This document shows, one piece after another, positions 53,936 through 64,000 of a stretch of DNA of 64,000 nucleotides; the first letter of the stretch is position 1, and each line of letters starts with the position of its first letter. Below the pieces are notes generated by a model that was not told the DNA's origin, did not search any database, and was given only the letters and a program-made list of their open reading frames with translations. A program made the translations under genes and the position numbers. Origin of the DNA: Dacryopinax spathularia (taxonomy: Eukaryota > Basidiomycota > Dacrymycetes > Dacrymycetales > Dacrymycetaceae); NCBI GenBank assembly GCA_037974965.1, contig JBBPFI010000008.1, positions 124,001 to 188,000 on the forward strand, written 5' to 3'.

Positions 53936-56276
53936 TCATGTACTCCACACGCGCTGGCGCGCCTCGTTGAGCAGTTCGATGTACGGTTGATCCATCGAGC
54001 CATCTCCCCATCTGAGGTACCTTGCGGACTTCTCTGGTGGTCCGTAAGTCGCCGTGTTCCAGACCGGTTGACCGTCTGCGTAAGCCACCTAGCAGACGAT
54101 CAGCATGCAAAAGGAGGTATAAACCAGGAGCGTACCAGGTTTCCGTCTCCCTGGAAATACAGACAGCCGTCCTTCACCTCCTTTAACGGTTCATTCGGTG
54201 TTGACCATAGAACGAACCACTTCGAGGTGTCCAACGGCCAGGTGATCGGTAAACTCAGTTGCGTGCCCCCTCGTGTACTGAGCACCATGTACTGCCCGTA
54301 TGGACTCATGATAAAGACGATAGTCCCTTCACCATTATACGATGCCCGACATACGTAGGCACCCACAGCGAACATACGGTTATAGCCTGTCTCATACGTT
54401 GAGGAGAGGAGGATGCCGTTGTCAGGTGAAAGAAGCTGCATGTGCGGCTCGTCGTCCGAGATGCGGATTGTCGGTAACAGTGTCGATTCGGACGTGCAGC
54501 CTGGAATGCCACCAAAAGGAAGTAGAGGCGTGAGGTTGAAGAACACATGCTCGGGATTGGTTGCGTCGACTATGCTAAGCAGACCTGATGGCGCGAGATC
54601 GAGGAGAGCAGTTTCTTCGTGACCAGCGATGCTTCCTTTGGATCCTGCGGACCAGCATATCTCTCCAGATTCGGTATGCCGCATGAGGACTTCGCCATCC
54701 TGACGGAGCTCGAAGACCCATTTCTTGAGCGGGATAACGCTACCGGGTCTCAGCCGCACTTGGCCAGGGAAGAGGCGCAAGACGCTTGATCGGCCAGGTT
54801 TGATGGCGAGTAGTCCTCGAACCAGTCCTGGCGCGAAGTCATTTTGCAGCCTTCCAAGTTTCGCCACAGGTCCAGCAGCTCTGACGAAAGGGCCTGGTGC
54901 CACGCTCAACCCGGCATTTCCTTGCCAATCGGCGTCGCTCATGTCGCCTTCGTATATTACCCCCTCAGCGCTGACATTGTCAACGCAGGTCCAGTTCTCG
55001 ACGTCACCAGAGATGGGGAATCCGTATCCAATAGCGCCCTTTCCCCGTCCTCGATCTTGATAATGGATAAGATTTCGTGCTACGATAGCATTCCGATTAA
55101 CCTTGTCGGGCGAGGGCTCGCTTGGCCCAGCTCCCCAGGCAGCTGGGCCTTGCGCGATTCCGGTGATGATGTAACCGCCGGCAGTGAGGATCGTATTGTG
55201 TACAACCCGAGTTTGCGCATAGTTGCTGTCAGGTGCAACATGGTCGACCATGTTGATACCTCCCAGCAGCAGACGAGAATAGCAGATGATGGTGTTGGAG
55301 GTGATGAGTGTTCCGGTGGCTTGGCAAACGACGATCGCTCCATCGGTTGCATCGATAATCTCGTTACCAGCGACAAGGCCATACTCGGCTGGAAAGCTGA
55401 TTCCATCGGCCCAATGGCCTTCACGTACATCCTTGCCCACGCCAGCAGGTCCGACTGAGTTGTGTTCAGCGTGCGATTCATCAGAACAGAGAACGGATCT
55501 TACTGCGGCAATTGGTTATTCGAACATTGGTGGTACCGGAAAAGGCTTGGATGCATGACCATTGTCTTGGATTTCGGATGATACATCTATCGCACGACTG
55601 CGACCACCGTCAGGTCACAAGAACTTCGGCCTCTGCCTAATACTCATACCTGGTCTCGGCAATTCGCACCCCATCCACCGAGTTGCACCATTACCTGGCA
55701 GCCTTCTTCCCGTCCATATAGGTCGTGCTTCCCGTCTATTATGAGATTCCGAATGCGAATGCCGCTCATATTCCAAGCAGTTACAATGTGCCCGCGCAAA
55801 GCCTGTGTGGCGTCTAGTGCAGCCATCTCATCTTCATTGGTCGGATATCCTTCTGTTGCAATCTCCTGATAAGGTTTTAGGGAGAGGGTTTCCGTCATTT
55901 CCCACTTGGAGCCACGAGGAAGATAGATCGTTCCTCCATCTCCGATCGCATCAAGAGCCGCCTGAATGGATTGAGAAGTCCAGCCATGCTCTGGGTCGTT
56001 CAGGATTCGCGAAGGACCCAAAGGATAGATCGACAGTTCCGGCGTTGGCCATTGCCCAGGAGCATATATAGCCCCTGCCGGATACCGAGTCAAGGATACA
56101 GACTGGCTAGGAAGACTAGAGTGCGGCGGCGGCGGAACAACTGGCTGCGACGAAGATCCAGGGCGCGTGTGGTATGGAATCGGAGGAGGACCCGAATGGG
56201 AAGGACCTGCATCAGGGCTAGCAGGTCCAGCGTTCGACCGACCCTTTAGTTTCCACAACGGCTTGAAGCGATCCAT
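53936..56276 (-). CDS. Beta-helix protein with C-terminal bulb-lectin motif, copy 2
   Basis: Paralogue of the gene at 56683-58944, same strand, tandem. The start at 56276 (MDRFKPLWKLKGRSN) is chosen to match the start of the other copy; an upstream ATG at 56432 would add a hydrophobic stretch. A Pro-rich linker is followed by SQSIQAALDAIGDGGTIYLP, the entry of a pectate-lyase-like right-handed beta-helix, with helix rungs such as IRIRNLIIDGKHDLYG and ARNLIHYQDRGRGKGA. Introns are at about 55605-55655 (GTATGAGT to GGTCGCAG), 55460-55510 and about 54095-54145 (GTACGCTCC to CTGCTAG). The last joins FQGDGNL to VAYADGQPVWNT, a QxDGNxVxY-like B-lectin motif. The stop is at 53936-53938. Likely a sugar-binding or sugar-active protein. 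No clear signal peptide is seen with the chosen start. Confidence 0.7.
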
Positions 56277-56682
56277 AAAGAGCAGTAATGCAACCTGGAG
56301 AAGATTTGGAGAAAGGATAGAAACAACACAAAGGTAACAATGGAGGTTGAGATATGAGCTTGGCGCTCCTGCGGCGCGGGCTGACCCCGACACTGTGCCG
56401 GGTAGCGCCGAAACATGGTTAGCGGCCGTCATACCAATAAGGACATCCTTGTCTTGCCCATTACATTTTGCGCACCCTCGCTAGATTGCGTGATAAGACC
56501 TAGCTCTGTCCGAAAGTAATCACCCTCGTAGGCGTTTGGTTGCTGGGGCAGGATGCGAATTGCCGTGTCTTAGTTTCGCCATTAATCTGCGCATGATTCG
56601 TTTGCGCACGACTGGCAAGTCTGGATGCTTTACGATTCCTACTACAAGCGACCTCTCTTCCTTCTAAGCGCACGGTGTCGAC
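56277..56682. other. Spacer between the two beta-helix genes
   Basis: About 400 bp holding the 3' flank of copy 1 and the presumed promoter of copy 2. If copy 2 starts at 56432 the spacer shrinks to 250 bp. No repeat or RNA gene is seen. Confidence 0.5.
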
Positions 56683-58944
56683 TCATGAGCACCATACCCG
56701 CTGACGCTGCTCTCCCAGTAATTCCAGGTAGGGATGCTCCGGCGAGCCATCTCCCCATCTCATGAACCGTGCAGCTCGCTCCGGTGGTCCATGCGTACCC
56801 GTGCTCCAAAGCGGCTTTCCATTCAGGTAAATCACCTAGATTCCTTCAGAGTCTCGATCATAAGAGCACCAAGATTAGGGACTTACGAGGTTCCCATCTC
56901 CTTGGAAGGCCATATAGCAATCAGACTTCACGGGCAGCGGCTGATTGGGTGTTTGCCATTTGATCTCCCATTTGGAGGAGTCCACCGGCCAAGTCAGCGG
57001 AAGGCTCATCTCCGTGCCTTGTCTTGTAGCAAGAACCATGTATTGCCCGTATGGGCTCAAGACAGAAACGAGCGATGCCCTCCCATTTGCGGCTGGTCGA
57101 CAAACGTATGCACCAACGCGGAAGGTAGTGTTCATGCCCACTTCGTAGAAGGATGACAGAAGGATGCCGTTATCCGGCGATAGAAGCTGCAAGTGTGGTT
57201 CGGCATCTGATATCCGCAACGACGGAAGCTCGAGCGAGTCGGAGGTGCAGCTCGGGAGCCCGCTGGAAGGAAGCATCGGCGTGAGGTTGAACAGGACCTG
57301 TTGCGGGTTACTGGAATTGACGATCTGCAGTTGGCCTGCGATTTCCAGCTGGAGGAGAGCACTCCCTTCCTGGCCTGCGATACTGCCTCTTGAACCGGCC
57401 CACCAACGGATCTCTCCGGTCTGGGAATGCCGGAAAATGATCTCGCCATCCCGACAGAACTCGAACATCCACTGCTTGAGCGATATGTACTCCCCGGGGC
57501 GGAGTCCAAGTTGGCCTGGGAAAAGCCGAAGAACGCTCGAGTGGCCGGGATTGATAGCGAGCAAACCGCGGACCAATCCAGGGACGAACTCCTTTTGCAG
57601 CAGTCCCATCTTCTTGACTGGTCCAGTGGCTCTGACGAATGGACCCGGAGCAACACTCAGCCCGCCACTGCCTTTCCAGTCCGCATCGCTCATGTCGCCT
57701 TCGTAGACGACCCCATGGGCGCTGACGTTGGCCAGACAGGTCCAGTTCTCCACATCCGCGGAGATGGCAAAGCCATACCCTATTGCGCCCTTTCCTCGAC
57801 CGCGATCCTGGTAGTGGATAAGGTTACGGGCGACGACGGCGTTCCGGTTGACCTTGTCTGGTGATGGCTGACCCGGTCCTCCTCCCCAAGCTGTCGGACC
57901 TTGCGCAATACCAGTGATGATATACCCGCCAGCGGTAAGGATCGTATTATGCACCACCCGCGTCTGCGAGTAGTCGCCTTTGTTAGGCGCGTAGTCGACC
58001 ATGTTGATCCCGCCGAGTAGGAGTCGGGAGTAGCAGACGATGGTATTGGACGTGACGAGCGTGCCGCTCGCTTGGAAGACGACGATCGCTCCGTCGGTCG
58101 CGTCGATTATCTCGTTGCCGGCGATGAGACCGTTCGAGGCTGCATAGCTGATACCGTCGGCCCAGTGGCCTTCGCGAACGTCTTTGCCTACCCCAGCTGG
58201 GCCGACTGCAGAGCGCGACTGAGCATAGTTCTACAGTGCCAAAATGGGACGTACTGCGGCAGTTCGTGATCCGGATGTTTGTGGCGCCTTCAAAAGCCTG
58301 GATGCAGGACCACTGCCTTGGATTGCGGATGATGCATCTGTCACACCACTGATCGAAACTTAGTCTCCGGCCCACATCGAAGGGAAATATAATACCTGAT
58401 CGCGACACTTGGGGTCTGAACCGCCAAACTGAACCATCACCCCACAATCATCTCCTCTCCCGAAAACATCATGTTTACCATCGATGACAAGGTTCCTCAG
58501 TCGAGTTCCGGGAGTGCTCCAGCAGGAAATGAGATGCGGTTTACACTCTTTCGTTGCCTCGAGAGCAGCCAGCTCACCCTCAGCGGTCGGATAGCCTTCC
58601 GTCGCCAGCTCTTGATGTGGGTGAAGCTTGACGGGCTCGGAGATGTCCCATTTCGAGGACTTGGGGAGGTAGATGGTACCTCCCTCGCCTATAGCATCAA
58701 GAGCCGCTTGGATAGACTGTGAGGTCCAACCGAAGTCAGGGTCGGATAGGACCCTCCATGGTCCCAGTGGGCAGACATTGAGCTCGGGTGTCGGCCAAGT
58801 CCCCGGCGCATAAATCGCACCTGCTGGGTAGCGGAACGATGGCTTTATGTTTCCGGTTTTCGACGCGTCCTCGCATGTCGTACTAGCTCTTGGATGAGAA
58901 TGCAGAGGTACGGGAGGAGGTCCAGAAGGTCTGAAGGGGTTCAT
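56683..58944 (-). CDS. Beta-helix protein with C-terminal bulb-lectin motif, copy 1
   Basis: The start MNPFRPSGPPPVPLH at 58944 is followed by a short Pro-rich linker, then RYPAGAIYAPGTWPTPELNV, SQSIQAALDAIGEGGTIYLP and many short beta-helix rungs (GNEIIDATDGAIVV, ILTAGGYIITGIAQG, ARNLIHYQDRGRGKGA). The C-terminal third changes to a beta-rich part with LQLLSPDNGILLSS and PYGQYMVLATRQGTE, ending with YMAFQGDGNL joined across GTAAGTCCC...GAATCTAG to VIYLNGKPLWSTGTHGPP. The stop is at 56683-56685. Exon order and introns match copy 2, so this is a tandem duplication with both copies open. The combination of a beta-helix with a lectin-like end suggests polysaccharide binding, inferred not shown. 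Confidence 0.7.
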
Positions 58945-59286
58945 CCTCAGCAGCAGTACGATTGGTGGCGCGGTTTCGTCGATGAAGAGTGAAGTGACAG
59001 AGCGAGTGTGTCGGTCAACCACAAGTGTTTTTCTCTTCCTCGTCGACTAGCGCCTCTTGCAGAATATTACCGTTTTAGGTCTGCGAGTAATTGGCAATGG
59101 ACGCAATGCGAAGACAGCTGCGGAGTGATGATTGTCATGGTCGTTTCCCCAACGTCTGGAACTTGCTGTTGCAGCATCGCCTCGCCGTTCGTTATAGCTA
59201 CCCTGACTGACGACCGCGACCTGTTGGAATGTGTCGACGACCTCCCTATTTTCTCCGTTGGGCTTGACAGACGATACCCCACTCTA
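58945..59286. promoter_or_regulatory. Divergent intergenic region
   Basis: 342 bp between the start of beta-helix copy 1 (minus) and the sterol isomerase gene (plus). By position it must carry both promoters. No motif was identified with confidence. Confidence 0.4.
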
Positions 59287-60120
<834 letters not shown>

Positions 60121-60447
60121 CCTGGATGTCCTACATTGTCTGTAAAATATCTGGTACATCATCTGTTGTTGCACTAGGTACAGTTGGCATACAATCACTT
60201 CTTTGGGCGTGCAGGCTTGCTGTCACTGCTGTAGAGAAGCAGAACGCGTCCCGACGCGTCTCCGTGTCACCAGCGCTACAGGTCCCTGTTTGCCTATCCT
60301 CCATCACGGCTTCACACCGGAGTCCCCTCCTCCTGCAAAATGTCAGTTCACAAGACTACTGTAACAGCCGATGTCGCGCTGGTACTCTGCCAAGACGGCC
60401 CCTACTGCTTGCGAGCACATTAGCATTCTGCTGCTTGAACGACCATC
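60121..60447. other. Intergenic between EBP and alcohol dehydrogenase
   Basis: About 330 bp containing the 3' flank of the isomerase gene and the promoter of the dehydrogenase. ORFs crossing it are shadows. Confidence 0.5.
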
Positions 60448-61869
60448 ATGACTGTCGAAACGCTCGGTCCGCTGCCGAAGACGATGCGAGGTCTGCAGAT
60501 TGTGGAGTTTGGCAAGCCGTATGTCTACAACGAGAACATCCCGGTGCCTGAGGTGAAGGACGACGAGCTACTCATAAAGATCGCCGTCGCTGGATAGTAT
60601 GTAACTCGCTCGGTGCCAGTAGCTTTTGCTGACCCCTGGTGTAGCTGCCATACCGAGACGTGCGTCGTCGTATTGTAGATCGCATGGAGATACTGATCCC
60701 TCCCAAGTATGGTCCTCCGAGGCGACTTCGCCAAGCTCATACCATGGAACCCCCTCCCGCAAATCCCATCACACGAAGCAACCGGCTACATCGCCGCGAT
60801 GGGTTCCGCAGTCGACAAGAGCAAGTTCCAGCTCGGCCAGCGAGTCGCCTGTCTGAACTATCGCAGCTGGTGCAAGAAGTGCGAGGACTGCAAGCGTGGT
60901 TTGGAGCTGTATTGCGATAGTACGTTTTTGCTCTGTGCGTGCGGGAAGCGGTGGCTGATACATGCTGCGTAGACCTGAAGTCGAATGGCACGACCGTTGA
61001 TGGTGCGATGGCGGAGTACATGATTGCAGACCCAGGTAAGTCGTGTGATGTCGCCATTGTTGACTGCATGCTGAGTTGGCAATAGGCACGACGCTCGTAT
61101 TGCCCGATAAGGTACCATTCGAGAAGGCAGCACCGCTCATGTGCGCAGGCGCGACCATCTGTAAGACCACCTAATCTAGTCCCATGACTCCTGCTAATCC
61201 GTCATAGACTCAGGAGTCAAGCGAGCAGGTCTGAAGCCGGGCCAAGTCATGGCCATTGTGGGCGTTGGCGTATGTCCTGCCATATGACGATACGGATCGG
61301 CGGCTTACCGTCTGTTCAGGCCCTCGGTCATCTGGGTGTGCAGTTCGCGAAGTGCTTGGGGTATAAGGTCGTAGCGGTGGATGCGAGGGAGGCACCGCTG
61401 GAGCTGGTTAAGTCGCTGAAGCATGCACCTGTGCGCCCTACCAGTTACAACCAAGTCAAACCATCAGCTGACTTCCACCCAGGACGTCGTTATTAACTCG
61501 ACCGAAGGATACAAGGCGGCGCTTGAGAAGATCCCCTGGCCAGTGGACGCCGTCCTGGTCGCGACGGATGCCATCCCCGCCTACGAGTTTGGTCTGGAAA
61601 TCACACGCAAGCACGGCATATTCGTCGATGTCGGCCAGCCGTACGACCCCATCCCGGTACACTACCGTCACCTCATCTGGCGCAACGTGCAAGTAGTTGG
61701 AGTCTCGCTTGGCACGATCGGCGATACGAAGGAGATGGTGCAGCTCTTTGCGGATAACGATCTGGAGTGCCGGACCAGGATGTATGATCTGAAGGATATC
61801 GAGAAGCTTGTCGAGGACACCCACGACCCGAACATGAGTGGGAAGATGGTGGTAAAGGTATCCGACTAG
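60448..61869 (+). CDS. Zinc-dependent alcohol dehydrogenase (MDR superfamily)
   Basis: Likely NAD(P)-dependent alcohol/aldehyde oxidoreductase in the cytosol. The start MTVETLGPLPKTMRGLQIVE continues to KIAVAG, then across intron GTATGTAAC...GTGTAG to YCHTETC, which carries the catalytic-zinc Cys. After a poorly resolved second intron (about 60675-60708) comes GDFAKLIPWNPLPQIPSHEA (zinc His and Glu). The structural zinc site is CKKCEDCKRGLELYC. Later short introns lie near 60921-60972, 61035-61085, 61160-61206 and 61270-61320. The Rossmann fold is IVGVG joined to ALGHLGVQFAKCLGYKVVAV. The end is SGKMVVKVSD at 61869. The intron-rich layout and all key residues argue for a working gene. Substrate cannot be told. 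Confidence 0.8.
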
Positions 61870-62235
61870 CCAGTCCTGTATTTCGCATGCTGTACTCCGC
61901 AGAGGGTTGAAGGGGACGTTCACATACCAAAAGCAGTTGGCCAAATTTCAATGGCAAGCAGCGAGCCGACCGCACTGGCCAAAACATGGGAAAATAGGTT
62001 GCACCGTCGGGAATACGCGCACATACAGTCACTGGAGGAACAAATTCTTATATCATTTACTGCCCAGTCGAACCGCACAAAACGTTCCAAAAATTGGAGT
62101 AAATAAGATCGAATGGATCGCTCAGCATCATTACTGGATTGGAGTCTGCGCGAGCAGGATATCCGAGTGACCAGTAAAGAAGAGAGTAGGATCCCCTGAC
62201 GACACAACCCGATAAGTGCAATAGGAAGGTCATCT
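61870..62235. other. Intergenic, nothing recognised
   Basis: Between the dehydrogenase stop and the 3' end of the U2 gene. AT-richer than its surroundings. It may include additional 3' sequence of the U2 RNA if that extends beyond the hairpin at 62237-62270. Confidence 0.4.
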
Positions 62236-62380
62236 TGTCGAGTGCCATGGCATGCCAGAGGGCACTCGACGGGGCGGCAAAAATTAGATAACCATAATAA
62301 TCGCAGTGCGATTATATTAGTGGTTAAACTAATAAGAACAGATACTACACTTGATCTAAGCCAAAAGGCCAGAGTGGTAA
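62236..62380 (-). ncRNA. U2 spliceosomal snRNA
   Basis: On the minus strand the sequence has the near-invariant U2 5' region: GGCCTTTTGGCTTAGATCAA, then GTGTAGTATCTGTTCTTAT, which includes the branch-site pairing element GTAGTA. Stem IIa is ATTAGT/ACTAAT. Stem IIb is ATAATCGC/GCGATTAT (62299-62317). The Sm site CTAATTTTTG lies at 62278-62287. A strong 3' hairpin has arms at 62237-62246 and 62261-62270. The 5' end at 62380 is set by alignment to the usual 10 nt before GGCC. From there to the hairpin is about 145 nt, shorter than the usual 185-190 nt, so the 3' end may lie further left. U2 pairs with intron branch sites. Confidence 0.9.
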
Positions 62381-62690
62381 GGAAACAGGAAGGGCGCGGG
62401 GAGGAAGGGTTTATAAAGGTCCCCTGCAGGGTGCACGGACCAGTCTGGACGCACGGGCCATCAACGAAGGCTCATATGGCACGGACTGCTGGAGGCAAGC
62501 AGCATTGTGTCCGTACCTTTCACCGCAAGGGCACCGCTGCTCTGTAGAGTCGACCTGATAATCTAGCCACCCGTATAGGACGCTAGAGTAGGGTTACCGA
62601 GATGCAGAAGCCAGAGGCTGCATAAAAGTTGTTTTCGGGGAGAGAGGATTTTGAGGGTAATATCCATTGAGCAAGCTCGAAATTTGGAAA
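62381..62690. other. Intergenic between U2 and tRNA-Leu
   Basis: About 310 bp with the U2 promoter (no element recognised) and the tRNA upstream flank. The tRNA has its own internal promoter boxes. The ORF at 62242-62547 is a shadow. Confidence 0.4.
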
Positions 62691-62809
62691 GGCAAGATGG
62701 TCGAGTTGGTCTAAGACGTGGGATTCAAGAACTTTAGTTCTTACCTCCGTTGTGAGGCATGAAATTCCCCATCTCGTAAGAGGCAGGGGTTCGAATCCCC
62801 TTCTTGTCA
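62691..62809 (+). tRNA. tRNA-Leu (CAA anticodon), intron-containing
   Basis: Acceptor stem GGCAAGA (62691-62697) pairs with TCTTGTC (62802-62808), with one G-U pair, and discriminator A at 62809. The D-arm/A-box region is GGTCGAGTTGGTCTAAGAC. The anticodon region is GGGATTCAAGA with CAA, followed by an inserted stretch (about 62735-62763) before TTCCCC, typical of nuclear tRNA-Leu(CAA) introns. The long variable arm (TCTCGTAAGAG) marks a class II tRNA. The T arm AGGGGTTCGAATCCCCT is perfect (B box). The anticodon stem has one imperfect base pair or a one-base offset at the splice site, so exact intron ends are uncertain. Confidence 0.85.
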
Positions 62810-62819
62810 AGGAAATAAT

Positions 62820-62826
62820 CTTTTTC
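62820..62826 (+). terminator. Pol III terminator of tRNA-Leu
   Basis: A run of five T (62821-62825) lies 11 nt after the tRNA 3' end, the usual position of a Pol III stop. Confidence 0.7.
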
Positions 62827-62976
62827 GACTTGGGGGAGCGGAGCCAAAACTTACCCAAGGCATGCAAGTTTCCGTCACAAAAGGAATGTATGAGAGGATG
62901 TATATAGTACAATTGTGCCCGTCATGGTTGTCATGATCTGCGTGCGATGGAGAGTAGAAACAGGACATAGGTACAT

Positions 62977-63989
62977 CTAGTCACCTTGGGGTAAAGTCGT
63001 CCCTACGGGTTCGTCAGCCGCCGTCTCGTCCCTCCACAGCCTATTCATCTTCCTCCTATTGACCTCCTTCGCATCCTGCGCGTTCGCAGCATCGAGCCAT
63101 CGCTTCAGTAGCTCCGTCTTCATGTCTTTCCTCTTGTTAGCATCGCCGATGGCAGACATGAGCTGGAGGTAGGGTGTGTCCTCAACTCGCGGCGTGGAGA
63201 GGGCGAGGAAGAGCGGAGAAAAGACGGAGGAGACGAGGCGGTCGTATGTGATCTTGCTATGGTGTTGAGCGCACGAACGCTTAAAAGGCTGCGTGAGAAG
63301 CGGGAGGGGTGGTGCCGGTGCATCTTTGATGTCCGCAATAACTTTTTCCAGCTCCTCCAGGTAGACATCGGCGATGTGGTAGGCGAGCGATTGTGGTATC
63401 TTGGGGTCATTCGGACTGCGCATGGGTCAGGAAGCGTAGATTTTGGATGGAGGAAGACGTACTCTAAAGGACCCCCCTTAGCGCTCAGCATCTCGCCCCA
63501 CTCTTCCACTCGCTGTTCGTCCCACTCTTCCCTCGCGAGCAAGCGGAACCCGCCATTAACAAACTTCCTCACAAGCATATAGTATTTGTCCATCCTCAGC
63601 CTATCAATCCCATTCCACTCCCTCACTATCATCTGCCAGAATCCTCTCAAAAAATCGAGTGCTCGGTCTGTGTCCTCCATCTGTAGCGGTATTGAAGCGA
63701 GTTCGCTTGAGAGCTGTTGCTGGACGAGCGGCTTGTCCGAGTGCCAGTAGCAGTAGAATATGCCTTTCCATAGCTTGGTCATCTCTTGTGGTGGCAGAGC
63801 CCGAGGTGATGACACCAAGAAGGAGCGCAGCGATGCTACGGCTTTGTCCCGGACCTCCTTGTCTATGCGCATATATTGAGCTCATGTGTGAGAGTAGGGG
63901 AGATGTTGCGCACCATTGTGGGCCAGATATTTCCCCAGTGGTGGTGCTCTGCTCGAGCGTGACGCCTTGGCGCTTTCTGACGAAGTCAT
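62977..63989 (-). CDS. rrp1: Rrp1/Nop52-family ribosome biogenesis protein
   Basis: A nucleolar protein for pre-60S/27S rRNA processing in the known family. The start MTSSESAKASRSSRAPPLGK at 63989, then LAHN, joins across an intron (GTGCGCAAC to GCGCATAG, about 63868-63918) to DKEVRDKAVASLRSFL. Hallmarks are KLWKGIFYCYWHSDKPLVQQ, FLRGFWQMIVREWNGIDRLR and DKYYMLVRKFVNGGF. A second intron (GTACGTCTTC to ATGCGCAG, about 63419-63464) joins GGPLD to PNDPKIPQSLAYHIADVYLE. The C-terminal part lists helices (LLKRWLDAANAQDAKEVNRR) and stops at 62977. Three exons, complete within the window. The match in order and spacing is strong. Confidence 0.85.
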
Positions 63990-64000
63990 TTATGTTGCGT

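Overview
The window is nuclear DNA from a fungus, most likely a basidiomycete of the Agaricomycotina. A Tremellomycetes-like yeast is my guess, not a proof. The evidence: genes are cut by many short introns (mostly about 45-85 nt) with GT or GC donors and CTNA-type branch points, and the families include a DUF6532 gene, a Plavaka transposase, F-box/LRR genes and an AreA-type GATA factor. No operons, rRNA, CRISPR arrays or reverse transcriptase were seen.

Layout. 0-1.4 kb: end of glucosidase II alpha running into a 76-bp satellite. 2-9.1 kb: two or three lineage-specific spliced genes on the minus strand. 9.3-11.25 kb: minisatellites. 11.8-13.1 kb: an Rtc4-domain gene. 14.8-18.7 kb: a repeat complex (TCGACC minisatellite, a cut SRP72 start, a second 76-bp array, more minisatellite). 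19.3-33.4 kb: a gene island with a large unknown gene, a PIF1-type helicase, another unknown gene, RAD9, a broken F-box copy, an F-box/LRR gene and a small ORF. 33.5-37 kb: a third 76-bp array, a cut ankyrin gene and more minisatellite. 38.1-40.2 kb: a decayed CHD1 gene. 41.6-48.3 kb: a DUF6532 gene and an apparently intact Plavaka transposase. 48.5-52.4 kb: a TFB2 fragment and a two-finger GATA factor that lost its first exon at a repeat edge. 53.9-64 kb: ordinary single-copy DNA with two tandem beta-helix/lectin genes, an EBP-like sterol isomerase, a zinc alcohol dehydrogenase, U2 snRNA, tRNA-Leu and RRP1.

The clearest unusual theme is a mosaic. Two repeat families (a 76-bp satellite and a TCGACC-rich minisatellite) sit at breakpoints inside conserved genes: glucosidase II, SRP72, ankyrin, CHD1 and GATA are each cut at a repeat edge. 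Two nearly identical copies of about 0.93 kb lie in opposite orientation 20 kb apart around the gene island, so the island could invert. Three genes use GC-AG introns with the same GCAAGT donor. Splice joins were read by eye from frame continuity, splice signals and family knowledge. No alignment, database search or RNA evidence was available.
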